Assembly: GCA_934271065.1 (NCBI GenBank)
Contig: CAKQQQ010000003.1
Coordinates: 124,001 to 188,000 of the forward strand
DNA length: 64,000 nt
From: an uncultured Clostridia bacterium
GTDB lineage: Bacteria > Bacillota > Clostridia > Christensenellales > Borkfalkiaceae
Direction: 5' to 3'
The notes under the pieces are model-generated. The model was not told the DNA's origin, searched no databases, and saw only the letters and a list, made by a program, of their open reading frames with translations. Both the position numbers and the translations under genes were made by a program. Of the stretch, positions 8,801 to 17,175 are shown one piece after another (positions within the stretch are counted from its first letter, which is position 1; every line of letters starts with the position of its first letter).

Positions 8801-11212
8801 GGGCATACCGTCGACGCGTTCGGGCTTAGCGAATACCGCGTTATCGCGTACGACTTCCGTTCGGAAGACGGCAAGCACGACTTTACTTTCACGTTCCTTT
8901 CCGACAGATTCCGTATAAGCGCGGATAACGCCGTTTACGAAAACGAAAACGGCGAAAAACTCGAACTCGACGGCGCGACGCACGTTGCGAGATATACCGA
9001 TAAGAGCGGCGCGCGCGTATATTCTTACTATATAATTTCCGCGGGCGTGCTTGAAGAAAACGGCAAAGCCGTAGTGATGAGCGTAAACGATACGACCGTG
9101 GTATTCGACGTCGTTTCGAGCGGAGACTTCTCCCGCCGCGGCGAAGAAGCGGGTAAATATCTCGTAATCGATAACGGAATCCGCGCCGACGCTTACGTCG
9201 AACTCGACGGGCAGGGGAAAGCGACCGTCACTTACGACGACGCGACCAAACCCGCCAAATCCGCGACGTATATCGTTTCGGGCGACACCTATTCGATAAC
9301 CGCCGATAACGCTGTGCTTTACGTCGGCAAACTCGGCTTATGGACGTACGGCGGAAACGACTATCACGCGTTCAGGCTCGAAACCGAGAACTTCTGCGGC
9401 GCGTACCTTGACGGCGAAGACCTTTCGGTAATAGTCCTTGACGACGCGGGCAACGCGACGAAATATTCGCCTTACGGCGTGGCGCAGATCGGGTATTACT
9501 ATATGATAGACGACGGAGTGTTCTACTACTCCGCCAAAGACCTTTCCGACGCGGCTATGTATCGTACGGAAGGCAGAAAAATCGAAAAATCCGACTTCTT
9601 CGCGTCGTATTACGCCGCGGACTTCGCGTCGATCGTCTTTTACGAAAACGGCGTCGTAAGATACAACGGCAAGACGGATAAATTCTACGTTTACGACGAG
9701 AATACGGACTCAGGTAAAATCTATACGCTTTCGCCCGACGGCGGCGAAGCCAACGCGTACGGATATTCGTGCGAGACGTTTACTCTTAAAACCGACGACG
9801 GAAAATACTCCGTTCTTAACTATTCCGACGGCAAGAAAGACAGGACGTATACTTACTTCGACGGCAAGTATATAACGTTTACCGCCGCAGACGGATCTAC
9901 GCTCGAATTCCAGCCCACGGGCTTGCCGACGTTTACCGTCGTGGGAACTCACGTCAAACCCGCCGCCGAAGGCTCTTCTTCCGCGCCCGAAAAGACCGAG
10001 TATCTCGTCGCGCTCACTTACGTCGATGGCGAACCGCTCGTCTATCTAGGCGGATACTATCCGAGACGGAACGTCAACGGCAGCACATTCAACGCCGAAA
10101 CGTATTCGTTTACCTATACGGCGAATTACGACCTTACGATAGACTACGACGCAAAGACGTTCTCGTTCACGCCCGAAACTTTCAAACGCGGAATAACCGC
10201 GTACAACTATCAGTACGTTTATTACTCTTCCGTACTCGGTAAGAAATACGCGTCCCTGTACGCGCAGTATTACGGAGAATTGCAGATAGTCGAACACGTT
10301 ATCGGCGAAAACGACGGGTATTACACCGTATCGGGCGGATTTTCGTTTATGCCCGAACTCGACGAAAACGGCAAAGCCGTAATCGAGAACGGCAAACCCA
10401 AACTCCGCAACTTTGCGTTTAACGACGGCAAACTTTCCAAAGCGGGATATTATTCCGCGAAGATGGGGCATATGTTTACGGCGGAATTCGTCGTTGACGG
10501 CAAAACCTACCATATGACCTTCTACCTTATGCCGTCGAACACGCTTAGGGGCGGTTACGCGTTCCGCGTGGCGTATATATCCGCGGTTACCAAAGCAGTT
10601 ACTCTGGACGCCGAAAAGGACACCGTGTTCTTCGAAGAACGGCTCGTCTACTCCGCGGCGCGTATAAAGAAAGGCGAAAACGAAAAGGGCGAAGCGATCT
10701 ATTACGAAGTCGGCGACGAATTTTTACCGTCGCTCAGGTATAACGGCGAAATCGTATGCGCATATAACACCGCGTTTGAAGACGGCGTTTGGAATATATC
10801 GTCTGTGCGTTACGACTGCGCGGCAAGAAAGGGCTACGCGCTCGCGTACGACGACTTCCGTTACGAATTTACGCCCGCGCTCGACGCGGACGGCAACGTG
10901 ACCGGCGGAACGGTTACGCGAAGCCGTCTGGTTTACGCGAAGACCGCCGACGGAAAGACCGTGTACTTCCTGCTAGGCGACGACTACGACGTAAAGAAAA
11001 TAATATGCGCGGTATTTAGCAAGGGCGAACAACCCGTTTACGCCGATAAATGCGTAAAGGTAGACGAAGTTACTTACGAAGCGACTTTCGGCGACAAGAC
11101 GTACGTCGTTACGTTCGAGAAGTCCGTCGGCGACGACGGAACGACCGTCACGGGCATAAAGAGCGTGACGATGACCGAAAAAACCGACGGCGGCGCGACC
11201 GCAGGCGAATAA
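5891..11212 (+). CDS. Very large repeat-rich lipoprotein with InlB B-repeats
   Basis: 1773 residues. The chosen ATG at 5891 lies 12 bases after an AGGAG at 5874-5878; an in-frame ATG at 5879 abuts that site and is too close. The signal peptide ends in lipobox FGAAGC (C28). The first 300 residues hold Listeria-Bacteroides B-repeats (GFFFDGWYADPAF, LVFGGWFIGDN, GYRFIGWAKSK). The remaining 1400 residues are a long series of beta-strand modules of about 60-80 residues rich in Y, D, G, T and K, such as DGFGNATLVTP and DDAGNATKYSPYG, that recall DGxGxAT repeats of other clostridial surface proteins. No catalytic motif was found. It follows the LRR lipoprotein by 63 bases and ends at a strong terminator, so the surface cluster is probably one transcript. 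Function unknown; an adhesin or glycan-binding role is inference. Confidence 0.85.
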   Translation: MSKLKRFFTATLVAATLACLFAFGAAGCKKSDSVKNEFVLYGGETITLSGKKNGEIPFPADPTREGFFFDGWYADPAFTGSPVTSGKFDGKTTYYAKWEVGCPVILQPEGGALSVTKVYVRAGEPVSAALADYVPVKGDLVFGGWFIGDNPLTSDVVGTLEGLTLTAAYKAKFVINGSVENLDGAYEDVANFIEGYAFVGDELEAYAVKEGFTAENADEYVVNEDSSKNVFKVSFSRNKYNFEIHELYPDGSEAKIDRRKYYYGSAVDLPTEELSFEGYRFIGWAKSKAAAYGDAFSEKSVVVSGDTALYPVWDRGYADMFGGSDYLFIDHERENGVILRRGGVDIPGRYDETYEMYFFYNDEDVRTLKITLDEKSHKFIFYATRGGTYYAWDATAKTGENTDISIILDNVNGITYDSTVEGDRKTLKGTYEITEDGMCRATLKNAATQEETTMTFLLGQNMATKHNVFRVRGEEYRYGTLARRLNYYPLVTLDGFGNATLVTPTQTASFEYDITGDVVTLESDQKEVLVIKIKDFGGKIGYDSYDKDFDTVMYCESPETLNAALTLDGCGDAKYEYGKTTYTGTYTLSASLFGGKIITVSATAEDGTTFKRVFRYYDKKIGVTVLAKMFVNCEENYAEHYFVDDSGSLKNDKLFVVDGAKGYFYEIKDASAKTYELASEGSIKTNDDGFYVYTAEKTEDWASVKSADRVIGAFNTGDYRVFFFAEEDGVKAPSTVNYLSVDGSAVTIIAEKFAVYSDKDGKTIIGLVSKRDAYMVVTDGVNNYYFAFAEVGGNVIEPLENAPLVLTKRVIKDGSATTDAKTSLTLTGKKTGEDLDSIYSSADGDGNVTAVYGVSKAENFVLPALKVIVYTFVSNDASVSFKFVVTTSETIYGTRYYFNYYALSETITFATIKSIDDGDIENDSQTLAFTDEKNANGEVLLVYSDGTNSYKGAFDTHNVTAEDGTVSVEAGHTVDAFGLSEYRVIAYDFRSEDGKHDFTFTFLSDRFRISADNAVYENENGEKLELDGATHVARYTDKSGARVYSYYIISAGVLEENGKAVVMSVNDTTVVFDVVSSGDFSRRGEEAGKYLVIDNGIRADAYVELDGQGKATVTYDDATKPAKSATYIVSGDTYSITADNAVLYVGKLGLWTYGGNDYHAFRLETENFCGAYLDGEDLSVIVLDDAGNATKYSPYGVAQIGYYYMIDDGVFYYSAKDLSDAAMYRTEGRKIEKSDFFASYYAADFASIVFYENGVVRYNGKTDKFYVYDENTDSGKIYTLSPDGGEANAYGYSCETFTLKTDDGKYSVLNYSDGKKDRTYTYFDGKYITFTAADGSTLEFQPTGLPTFTVVGTHVKPAAEGSSSAPEKTEYLVALTYVDGEPLVYLGGYYPRRNVNGSTFNAETYSFTYTANYDLTIDYDAKTFSFTPETFKRGITAYNYQYVYYSSVLGKKYASLYAQYYGELQIVEHVIGENDGYYTVSGGFSFMPELDENGKAVIENGKPKLRNFAFNDGKLSKAGYYSAKMGHMFTAEFVVDGKTYHMTFYLMPSNTLRGGYAFRVAYISAVTKAVTLDAEKDTVFFEERLVYSAARIKKGENEKGEAIYYEVGDEFLPSLRYNGEIVCAYNTAFEDGVWNISSVRYDCAARKGYALAYDDFRYEFTPALDADGNVTGGTVTRSRLVYAKTADGKTVYFLLGDDYDVKKIICAVFSKGEQPVYADKCVKVDEVTYEATFGDKTYVVTFEKSVGDDGTTVTGIKSVTMTEKTDGGATAGE

Positions 11213-11220
11213 CAGACGCG

Positions 11221-11256
11221 AAAGCCCCGAAGACGGAAGCCCGTCTTCGGGGCTTT
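11221..11256 (+). terminator. Intrinsic terminator of the surface-protein cluster
   Basis: Perfect 16-bp stem AAAGCCCCGAAGACGG / CCGTCTTCGGGGCTTT with a four-base loop, a few bases after the stop of the large lipoprotein. The T-run on the plus side is short. Confidence 0.8.
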
Positions 11257-11343
11257 ATGTCGGACAAAAATAATACGAACCTTGCAAAAACGCCGTAAGA
11301 CCACGGTGCGTATCATTCTTGACCGGCATATCGGATAAAACTT

Positions 11344-11372
11344 TTGACATACGGCGCAGATTATTGTATAAT
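11344..11372 (+). promoter_or_regulatory. Consensus sigma-A promoter for the PPTase-GH106 operon
   Basis: TTGACA at 11344-11349, 17-bp spacer, TATAAT at 11367-11372: both hexamers match consensus exactly. Predicted start about 11379, leaving a leader of about 50 bases before the TTG at 11428. Confidence 0.88.
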
Positions 11373-11427
11373 ACAAGTAGAAATTAATCAAACCGAAATA
11401 TCGTAAAACGGGCGTCGGGGGCGGAGA

Positions 11428-12060
11428 TTGCGGACTCGTAAAAAAGACGAACTTAATATTTACGTCTGCTTCGACGGTAAAGTAAAGAAGTGCGATAACC
11501 CGTCGCTCGCGCGGATTGCCGAATCGGACGGCGTTAATAACGACGAGTTGCGGCGGCAGAAAGAGACGTGTCGTAATCTGCTTTGTTTTGCGATTGCCGA
11601 CGCGCTGCGCAAGGCGGCGGAAAGCGTCGAATTTACCGTGACCGAGTACGGCAGGCGTAAAGCCGACGGATTTGAATTTTCCGCGTCGCATACCGACGGC
11701 GCGGTGGTCGTGGCGGTCGGCGATTTGCCGTGCGGGGTAGACGTGGAGCGGATTTCGCGGTTTAATCGCATCGTCGAAGACGGAAAGACCGACGCGTTCA
11801 ACGAAAAAACGGGCGCGCGGGCTTTTGGCGCGATCGGGCTTGCGAAGGCGTGGACGGCGAAAGAAAGCGTCTATAAAGCGCGCGGCTACGGGGCGTTCAG
11901 ACCGTCGGAAATAAATACGGACGACGCGAACGTGATTTACGCCGTCGCGGGCGACTTTGTTTTAGCGGTTGCCTGTAAAACCCCTTTCCGCGCAAAATTT
12001 TACGAAGTCGCGAACGGCGTGCGCCGTCGTTTGAAATACGAAAACAAGGCAGAATTATGA
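11428..12060 (+). CDS. Sfp-type 4'-phosphopantetheinyl transferase
   Basis: 210 residues. The family signatures are both present: SASHTDGAVVVAVG with S87/H88 followed by GVDVERI (D105, E107), and AWTAKESVYK with W142, K145, E146 and K150. These bind CoA and magnesium. The enzyme moves 4'-phosphopantetheine from CoA to a serine of a carrier protein (acyl carrier protein, PCP or similar). No carrier protein or synthase is visible in the window, so it may be the general ACP activator. The start is uncertain: the TTG at 11428 is the only start upstream of the conserved IYVCF strand but has a GGAG only one base away; a non-standard start a few codons on is possible. The stop overlaps the next gene's ATG by four bases. 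Confidence 0.85.
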   Translation: MRTRKKDELNIYVCFDGKVKKCDNPSLARIAESDGVNNDELRRQKETCRNLLCFAIADALRKAAESVEFTVTEYGRRKADGFEFSASHTDGAVVVAVGDLPCGVDVERISRFNRIVEDGKTDAFNEKTGARAFGAIGLAKAWTAKESVYKARGYGAFRPSEINTDDANVIYAVAGDFVLAVACKTPFRAKFYEVANGVRRRLKYENKAEL

Positions 12061-14879
12061 ACGAAAAATTACTTGCGGCGTTAAAAGCCGTTCCCAACGA
12101 ATATAAAAGCATACCGTTCTGGTCGTGGAACAACTCGCTTGACGAAAAAGAACTCGTCAGGCAGATCGGCGAAATGAAGTCGGCGGACGTCGGCGGGTTT
12201 ATTATGCACGCGCGTACGGGGCTTAAAGACGAATATCTCGGCGAAAAGTGGTTCTCGTGCGTGGAAGCGTGTCTTAAAGAAGCGAGACGGCTGAAAATGG
12301 ACGCGTGGGTGTACGACGAAAACGGCTGGCCGAGCGGTTTCGTCGGCGGAAAGTTGCTTGAAAATCACGAATTTCGCGCAAGGTTTTTAGAGTATAAGCG
12401 CGGCGACTTCGATAAAGACGCGTTTTGCGCGTATATCCCCTGCGACGGCGGTTACGAACGCGTTTCCGCCCCGCGTGGCGGCGTTAAAGAGTACGAAAAC
12501 GTATATCTCAGGGTAAGCCCCGCGAATACGGATATTCTCAACCCCGAAGTCGTCGACGCGTTTATAAACGAGACTCACGAAAAGTATTACGCGCGTTTCA
12601 AGGACTATTTCGGCAAGGAATTAGTCGGCTTTTTTACCGACGAGCCGCAGTATTACAGATGGGCTACGCCGTATACTCCGTGCGCCGAAAAAGCCTTTAA
12701 GGACAGGGGCGAAGATATACGCGACGGGCTTATATGGCTGTTCAAGTCGGATGAAAGGGGATACGCGTTCCGTCAGAAGTATTATGCCGAACTCAACCGT
12801 CTGTACGTTACCAACTACTACGCTAAGGTTCACGGCTGGTGTCGCGAACACGGCTGTCTTCTTACGGGGCATTCCGTCGAAGAGACGACGCTCCGTATGC
12901 AGATGTGGGGCGGCGCGGAAGTGATGACGAGTTACGCGCACGAAGATATACCCTGCATAGACGATCTCGGTCGTAAGCCCATATCCGAACTCGCGCCCGT
13001 ACAGGTGGCGAGCGTTGCAAGCCAACTCGGCAAAAAATTCGTGCTTACCGAGACTTTCGCGTGTTCGGGCAACGACGTAACGCCTTACGAACTCAAAAGC
13101 GTGGGCGACGCGCAATATTTTCTCGGCGTAAATAAAATGTGCCAGCACCTTTACCCGTACTCGCTCGCAAGGGGCGGAAAGACCGACCACCCGCCGGTTT
13201 TCTCGCCGCACGGCAACTGGTTCGACGGGTTCGGCGTTTTCAACGGGTATTTTAACAGGCTCGGATATATCGTGGCGAACACGCGCGCGAGCGTGGACGT
13301 GGCTATCGTCCACCCGCAAAGGAATATATGGCTCGACTATATACGCGAAGCCGACGAGACTTGCGTAAAAGAGACCGAAGCGGATTTCGACGCGCTTACC
13401 GCTTCTCTGCGTAAAAACGGCGTTACTTACCACTATCTCGACGAGACTTTGCTTGCCGAATACGGCAAATGCGAAGACGGCGGACTTAAAGCGGGCGAAA
13501 GGCTTTACGATACTATTCTTCTGCCGAAGACGAAGACGATCGCGGCGACCACGCTCGAACTGCTTCAAAACTTCAAGGGCAGGCTGTGCGTTTTGTCCGA
13601 GCCGCGCTACGTTGACGGCGTAAAAGCCGACGTGACGCTTAAAGGCAATACGACCTTCGCCGAACTTTGCCGCTCGGCGAAATCGGGCTTTACCTGCGAA
13701 GACGGGCGTTCTTTCGTCGCTTTGCGCAAGGGCGATATAGGCGAATTTATATTCGTCAAAAATCTGTCTTACGATAAGGAAAGCCGCGTTAAATTCAACG
13801 GGCTTGCCGAAAAATATAAAATTCTCGACCTTGCGACCATGACCGAAAAGTACGCCGAAAACGAGTTTACTTTAAGGGCGGGCGAAGGTCTGACGTTTAT
13901 CGCCGACGAGAGTGCGAGAGCGGCGCGGGTAAAAACTACGGCTACGGACGTTACCGCCGCTTTCTCGGTAAAAAGCATAGGCGAAAACTACTTTGTGTCG
14001 GATCGTTGCCGCATAGCGAAAGGCGACGGCGAATTTAGCGAAATCCGTCCTATATACGGGCATTTTGAAGATTTACTGCGCGAAGACTATAAGGGCGAAC
14101 TCAGCGTAAAGCAGACCTTTACGCTTAACGATCTCGTGCGGGCGAAATTCATTATGGAGCGCGCCAGGCTCAAAAAAATAACCGTCAACGGCAAGCCGGT
14201 AACGCTTACCGACGGAGACTTCGACGTGAACTTCGTCGAAGCGGATATAACCGATCTTCTCGTGAAAGGCGAAAACGAAGTGGTGTATACGCTCGATTTT
14301 TATCAGCGCGAAGGCGTGCGTTTCGCCTTGTTCGATCCGCTCGCTACCGAGAGCCTTAAAAACTGTCTGTACTACGACACTTCTATCGAAACCACCTACC
14401 TTAAAGGCAGATTCGTGGTGGAAAAAGACCTGTCGATTTCCGCCGAAAAATGTTTGCCGGGCGTGTGCTGCGACCTGTTTGAAAAAGGCTATCCGTTCTT
14501 CAAAGGGAAAATAGCGTACGTCGGCAAAATAGTAAAACCGCGCGACGGACGGGCGATTCTCGAACTGCGCGGCAGGTTTATGACCGCCAAAATAAGAACG
14601 GACGTCGGCGAGACCGATTTCGTGCTTGATAACCGCGGCGATATTACCGATATTTTATCCGACGGCGAAAACCGCGTGGAGATAATTCTCAATTCGAGTC
14701 TGCGTAACCTGTTCGGACCGCATCATCGTAAAGACGCGCCCGACTACGCGCCCGTAAGCCCCGCGAATTTCGAGTTCGGCGGCGAATGGGCGAACGGCGC
14801 GATTCCGAAAGATTACGCCGAAGAATACAAATGCGTCGGCTTCGGCGTTGACGAAATATTGCTTATCAACGAAAAGTAA
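12057..14879 (+). CDS. Large glycoside hydrolase, GH106-like (alpha-L-rhamnosidase family)
   Basis: 940 residues, cytoplasmic by the absence of a signal peptide. The N-terminal block (PFWSWNNSLDEKELVRQIGEM, then GGFIMHARTGL, WVYDENGWPSGFVGG) is the characteristic opening of the Glyco_hydro_106-like clostridial enzymes. The central TIM-barrel part contains FFTDEPQYYRW and LTETFACSG, acidic motifs expected for catalysis, and the C-terminal 300 residues are beta-sandwich-like. GH106 members cleave alpha-L-rhamnosides; for this subfamily the substrate is not certain. Start ATG 12057 overlaps the PPTase stop and has AAGGCAG upstream. Co-transcription with a PPTase has no obvious metabolic logic. 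Fourteen bases separate it from the HIT gene downstream. Confidence 0.75.
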   Translation: MNEKLLAALKAVPNEYKSIPFWSWNNSLDEKELVRQIGEMKSADVGGFIMHARTGLKDEYLGEKWFSCVEACLKEARRLKMDAWVYDENGWPSGFVGGKLLENHEFRARFLEYKRGDFDKDAFCAYIPCDGGYERVSAPRGGVKEYENVYLRVSPANTDILNPEVVDAFINETHEKYYARFKDYFGKELVGFFTDEPQYYRWATPYTPCAEKAFKDRGEDIRDGLIWLFKSDERGYAFRQKYYAELNRLYVTNYYAKVHGWCREHGCLLTGHSVEETTLRMQMWGGAEVMTSYAHEDIPCIDDLGRKPISELAPVQVASVASQLGKKFVLTETFACSGNDVTPYELKSVGDAQYFLGVNKMCQHLYPYSLARGGKTDHPPVFSPHGNWFDGFGVFNGYFNRLGYIVANTRASVDVAIVHPQRNIWLDYIREADETCVKETEADFDALTASLRKNGVTYHYLDETLLAEYGKCEDGGLKAGERLYDTILLPKTKTIAATTLELLQNFKGRLCVLSEPRYVDGVKADVTLKGNTTFAELCRSAKSGFTCEDGRSFVALRKGDIGEFIFVKNLSYDKESRVKFNGLAEKYKILDLATMTEKYAENEFTLRAGEGLTFIADESARAARVKTTATDVTAAFSVKSIGENYFVSDRCRIAKGDGEFSEIRPIYGHFEDLLREDYKGELSVKQTFTLNDLVRAKFIMERARLKKITVNGKPVTLTDGDFDVNFVEADITDLLVKGENEVVYTLDFYQREGVRFALFDPLATESLKNCLYYDTSIETTYLKGRFVVEKDLSISAEKCLPGVCCDLFEKGYPFFKGKIAYVGKIVKPRDGRAILELRGRFMTAKIRTDVGETDFVLDNRGDITDILSDGENRVEIILNSSLRNLFGPHHRKDAPDYAPVSPANFEFGGEWANGAIPKDYAEEYKCVGFGVDEILLINEK

Positions 14880-14893
14880 GGAGGGTACGATAT

Positions 14894-15235
14894 ATGTCGG
14901 ACTGTTTGTTTTGTAAATTCGTAAACGGAGAAATTTCCGTAAACAAGGTATACGAGAACGACGATTTCATTATAATACGGGATATAAACCCGCAGGCAAA
15001 GAACCACTTTCTCGCAATACCCAAAAAGCATTTCAAGTATCTTGCGGAGATGACCGACGGAGACGGCGCACTCGTCGCGCGGATACTCAAAAAAATCCCC
15101 GAACTCGAAACTCTGCTCGGGCTTGAAAACGGTTACAGACTGGTAATCAACCAGGGCGACGACGCGGGGCAGACCGTTCCGCACCTGCATATCCACGTTC
15201 TGTCCGGTCAGAAAATGGGCTGGCAACCCGCATAG
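14894..15235 (+). CDS. HIT (histidine triad) family nucleotide-binding hydrolase
   Basis: 113 residues, the normal size for a bacterial HinT-like protein. An N-terminal CLFCKFVNGEI carries a CxxC pair typical of zinc-binding HIT proteins. The fold then runs to the triad HLHIH (H97, H99, H101). Family members hydrolyse nucleoside phosphoramidates or adenylylated compounds; the physiological substrate in bacteria is usually unknown. Strong ribosome-binding site AAGGAGGG eight bases before the ATG. It sits at the end of the PPTase-GH106 transcript, 11 bases before the small lipoprotein. Confidence 0.93.
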   Translation: MSDCLFCKFVNGEISVNKVYENDDFIIIRDINPQAKNHFLAIPKKHFKYLAEMTDGDGALVARILKKIPELETLLGLENGYRLVINQGDDAGQTVPHLHIHVLSGQKMGWQPA

Positions 15236-15246
15236 GAGAATAATAT

Positions 15247-15612
15247 ATGAAGACGAGAAGATCTCTTTTATTAAAAGCGGCGGCGGTTTTGTTTATTCTC
15301 TCGTCGCTGTGTCTCGCTTCGTGCGAAACCAACTGGGGCATCAACGACGCGCCCATACCCGCAAAGCCGCAAGAAACGTATTATAGCGTCACTTTTGACG
15401 GTAACGGCGGCTCGGCGACGGAAAGCGTAAAAGTCAAAAGCGGCGAAAAGGTTGCAAAGCCCGCAAACCCCGTCCGCAGCGATTCCGACGGCGAATACGA
15501 ATTTATCGGCTGGTTTTACGGCGACGAAAAGTGGAATTTCGACGACGCCGTAACGTCTGATATGACTTTGACCGCGCAATGGAAAAAGTCGAAGTACAGC
15601 GAAGAAGTGTAA
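15247..15612 (+). CDS. Small lipoprotein with one InlB B-repeat
   Basis: 121 residues. The signal peptide ends in lipobox LCLASC. After a short proline-containing linker there is a single Listeria-Bacteroides B-repeat (YYSVTFDGNGGSATESVKV ... FIGWFYGDEKWNF ... MTLTAQWKK) and a charged tail. B-repeats are ubiquitin-like beta modules found in surface proteins; by itself this one has no known activity. Ribosome-binding site AGGAGAA before the ATG. Last gene of its transcript, with a strong terminator 15 bases after the stop. Confidence 0.85.
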   Translation: MKTRRSLLLKAAAVLFILSSLCLASCETNWGINDAPIPAKPQETYYSVTFDGNGGSATESVKVKSGEKVAKPANPVRSDSDGEYEFIGWFYGDEKWNFDDAVTSDMTLTAQWKKSKYSEEV

Positions 15613-15626
15613 AATTCTTACGCATA

Positions 15627-15665
15627 AAAACCGCCCCGCGAGCAGAACGCTCGCGGGGCGGTTTA
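15627..15665. terminator. Bidirectional intrinsic terminator
   Basis: 13-bp GC-rich stem CCGCCCCGCGAGC / GCTCGCGGGGCGG flanked by A-run and T-run, so it can end both the plus-strand lipoprotein transcript and the minus-strand cyclase transcript. Confidence 0.88.
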
Positions 15666-15693
15666 GTCTTGATTTTAAGTTAAATTTTAAGTT

Positions 15694-16887
15694 TTATCGG
15701 AAAATCTCGTCGCTTGCCGCCACGCAGTTTTTACCGCTGCTCTTGCAGACGTATAATTGCTTGTCCGCCCGTATCAGCACGGAAAGGTCTTTCAATTCGT
15801 CTTTCTCGCCGCAGGCTACGCCGAACGACGCGGTAACCACGTCTTTGCCTTCCAGATCGGCTCTTGAAATAGCGGCGGAGCGTATGGCGTTAAGCATTTC
15901 GAGCGAGAACCGCGCGGCTTCATCTTCCGCCACGTCCGGCAAAATAATCACGAACTCTTCGCCGCCGAATCTGAACAGATAAAATTCCGTCTTTTCGAGA
16001 ACGCCGATAACGCACTCCGAAATGCGTTTAAGCACCTTGTCGCCCCTGACGTGCGAATAGTGGTCGTTGTACGATTTGAAATCGTCTATGTCGTAAATGA
16101 CGACGCTTGCTTTTTCGGGCAATATCCGTTCGTTGACGAATTCGCGGTAAACTTCCATCGCCTTTTTGTTAAGAGTGCCGGTGGTAATATCCGTGAACGC
16201 AAGCGTTATGAACGCGTTGCTCATCTCCTTTAATTTAAGTTCGTTTGTCGACTGCCGTATAAATACGGACCGCACGGCTACGAATCCGGCTATTATAGCG
16301 AGCCGTAAAAGGGAATGTTTGAACAGATTGTAATTTTCGCCGTAGGGCAGATAGCGGGGCAGAACGGCACCTATCGCTATCAGCACGCATAACGCAACGG
16401 TGTCCGACAGTTTATAGGTGGGCGCGACCATTATTATGAACAGGTAGCACATAGAAATGGAAAGCCCGATATTATGATAGTTGCACGAGACCATAAACAC
16501 GGTTACGCTCGCTATAATCATAACGTAATATGCAAGCAGAGCGAACCGCGCCGTCTGCGTGTCGTATTTTTTATAACAGACGGTAAAAATCAGCATCGCC
16601 GCGGAAGATATCACCATCATATACAGTGGTATCATATCTATTGCGGGCGAGTTGTTGGAAATCAGATTTTTGACGAGATAAAAGCCGTTGGTTATCAGGA
16701 ACATTATCGTCGCGTAGAATACCAGCGAAAGGGATTGTTTCATAAAAATCCCTTGTTCGGTCGGCATCTCGTCAACCCTGACGCCGAACATATCAAGGCA
16801 GAATTTTTTGAATCGCGCAGACGTAGGAGCGGCGATTTCAAAGGGTATACGCCTTGCGTCCGTAAGGTTTTCTTTCAATTTTTTCAT
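15694..16887 (-). CDS. Membrane-bound GGDEF diguanylate cyclase
   Basis: 397 residues from the ATG at 16887, chosen because a GGAG lies seven bases upstream; a start 14 codons earlier has no such site. An N-terminal cytoplasmic stretch is followed by about six hydrophobic helices (residues about 50-210), a short linker, and a GGDEF domain with the active-site GGEEF at 308-312 and the metal-binding YDIDDF. GGEEF is an active variant, so it probably makes cyclic di-GMP from GTP. The RxxD inhibitory site normally five residues before the motif is absent (KTEF there), so product inhibition by that route is not expected. The membrane part resembles no sensor family I recognise. Divergent from an XRE regulator. 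Confidence 0.92.
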   Translation of the reverse strand: MKKLKENLTDARRIPFEIAAPTSARFKKFCLDMFGVRVDEMPTEQGIFMKQSLSLVFYATIMFLITNGFYLVKNLISNNSPAIDMIPLYMMVISSAAMLIFTVCYKKYDTQTARFALLAYYVMIIASVTVFMVSCNYHNIGLSISMCYLFIIMVAPTYKLSDTVALCVLIAIGAVLPRYLPYGENYNLFKHSLLRLAIIAGFVAVRSVFIRQSTNELKLKEMSNAFITLAFTDITTGTLNKKAMEVYREFVNERILPEKASVVIYDIDDFKSYNDHYSHVRGDKVLKRISECVIGVLEKTEFYLFRFGGEEFVIILPDVAEDEAARFSLEMLNAIRSAAISRADLEGKDVVTASFGVACGEKDELKDLSVLIRADKQLYVCKSSGKNCVAASDEIFR

Positions 16888-16942
16888 CTTTTTTCTCCGT
16901 TGTTTTTCCGTCGTTTCGGTCGCGATCATTTCCGTTTATAAA

Positions 16943-16971
16943 AGTATATCACACCGTTTAATTCTTTACAA
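16943..16971 (-). promoter_or_regulatory. Promoter for the diguanylate cyclase (proximal)
   Basis: On the minus strand TTGTAA (16966-16971), 17-bp spacer, TATACT (16943-16948). Start expected near 16936, leader about 50 bases. Confidence 0.6.
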
Positions 16972-17099
16972 TAGTTTTTAACGTTTTTGCGTTAATTTTT
17001 TATCGATTTATAAAAAACGTCGCGCCCGATTTCTCGTTTCGTTGAGATTATTTCCGCTTTTTGCGTTTTCTCACTCGGCTATATTGCGTTTCCGATAAA

Positions 17100-17128
17100 A
17101 GTATATCGTAAATACGATAATAAGTCAA
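17100..17128 (-). promoter_or_regulatory. Distal minus-strand promoter facing the diguanylate cyclase
   Basis: TTGACT (17123-17128), 17-bp spacer, TATACT (17100-17105) on the minus strand. It overlaps the palindrome at 17104-17119 and lies back to back with a plus-strand TATAAT at 17142-17147 that serves the XRE gene. Confidence 0.6.
17104..17119. promoter_or_regulatory. Candidate operator palindrome
   Basis: Perfect inverted repeat TATCGT-aaat-ACGATA between the divergent cyclase and XRE genes. It covers the -10 box and part of the spacer of the distal minus-strand promoter and abuts the poor -35 region (AATAAG) of the XRE promoter. Size and position suit a dimeric XRE repressor; that link is inference. 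Confidence 0.5.
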
Positions 17129-17175
17129 CGCATTTACGCTGTATAATTATCGTGAAAACGTAGTAAGATTATAGT

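Noticed and set aside
7919..8983. 354-codon minus-strand open frame inside the giant lipoprotein
   Set aside because: Same shadow effect; no recognisable protein features.
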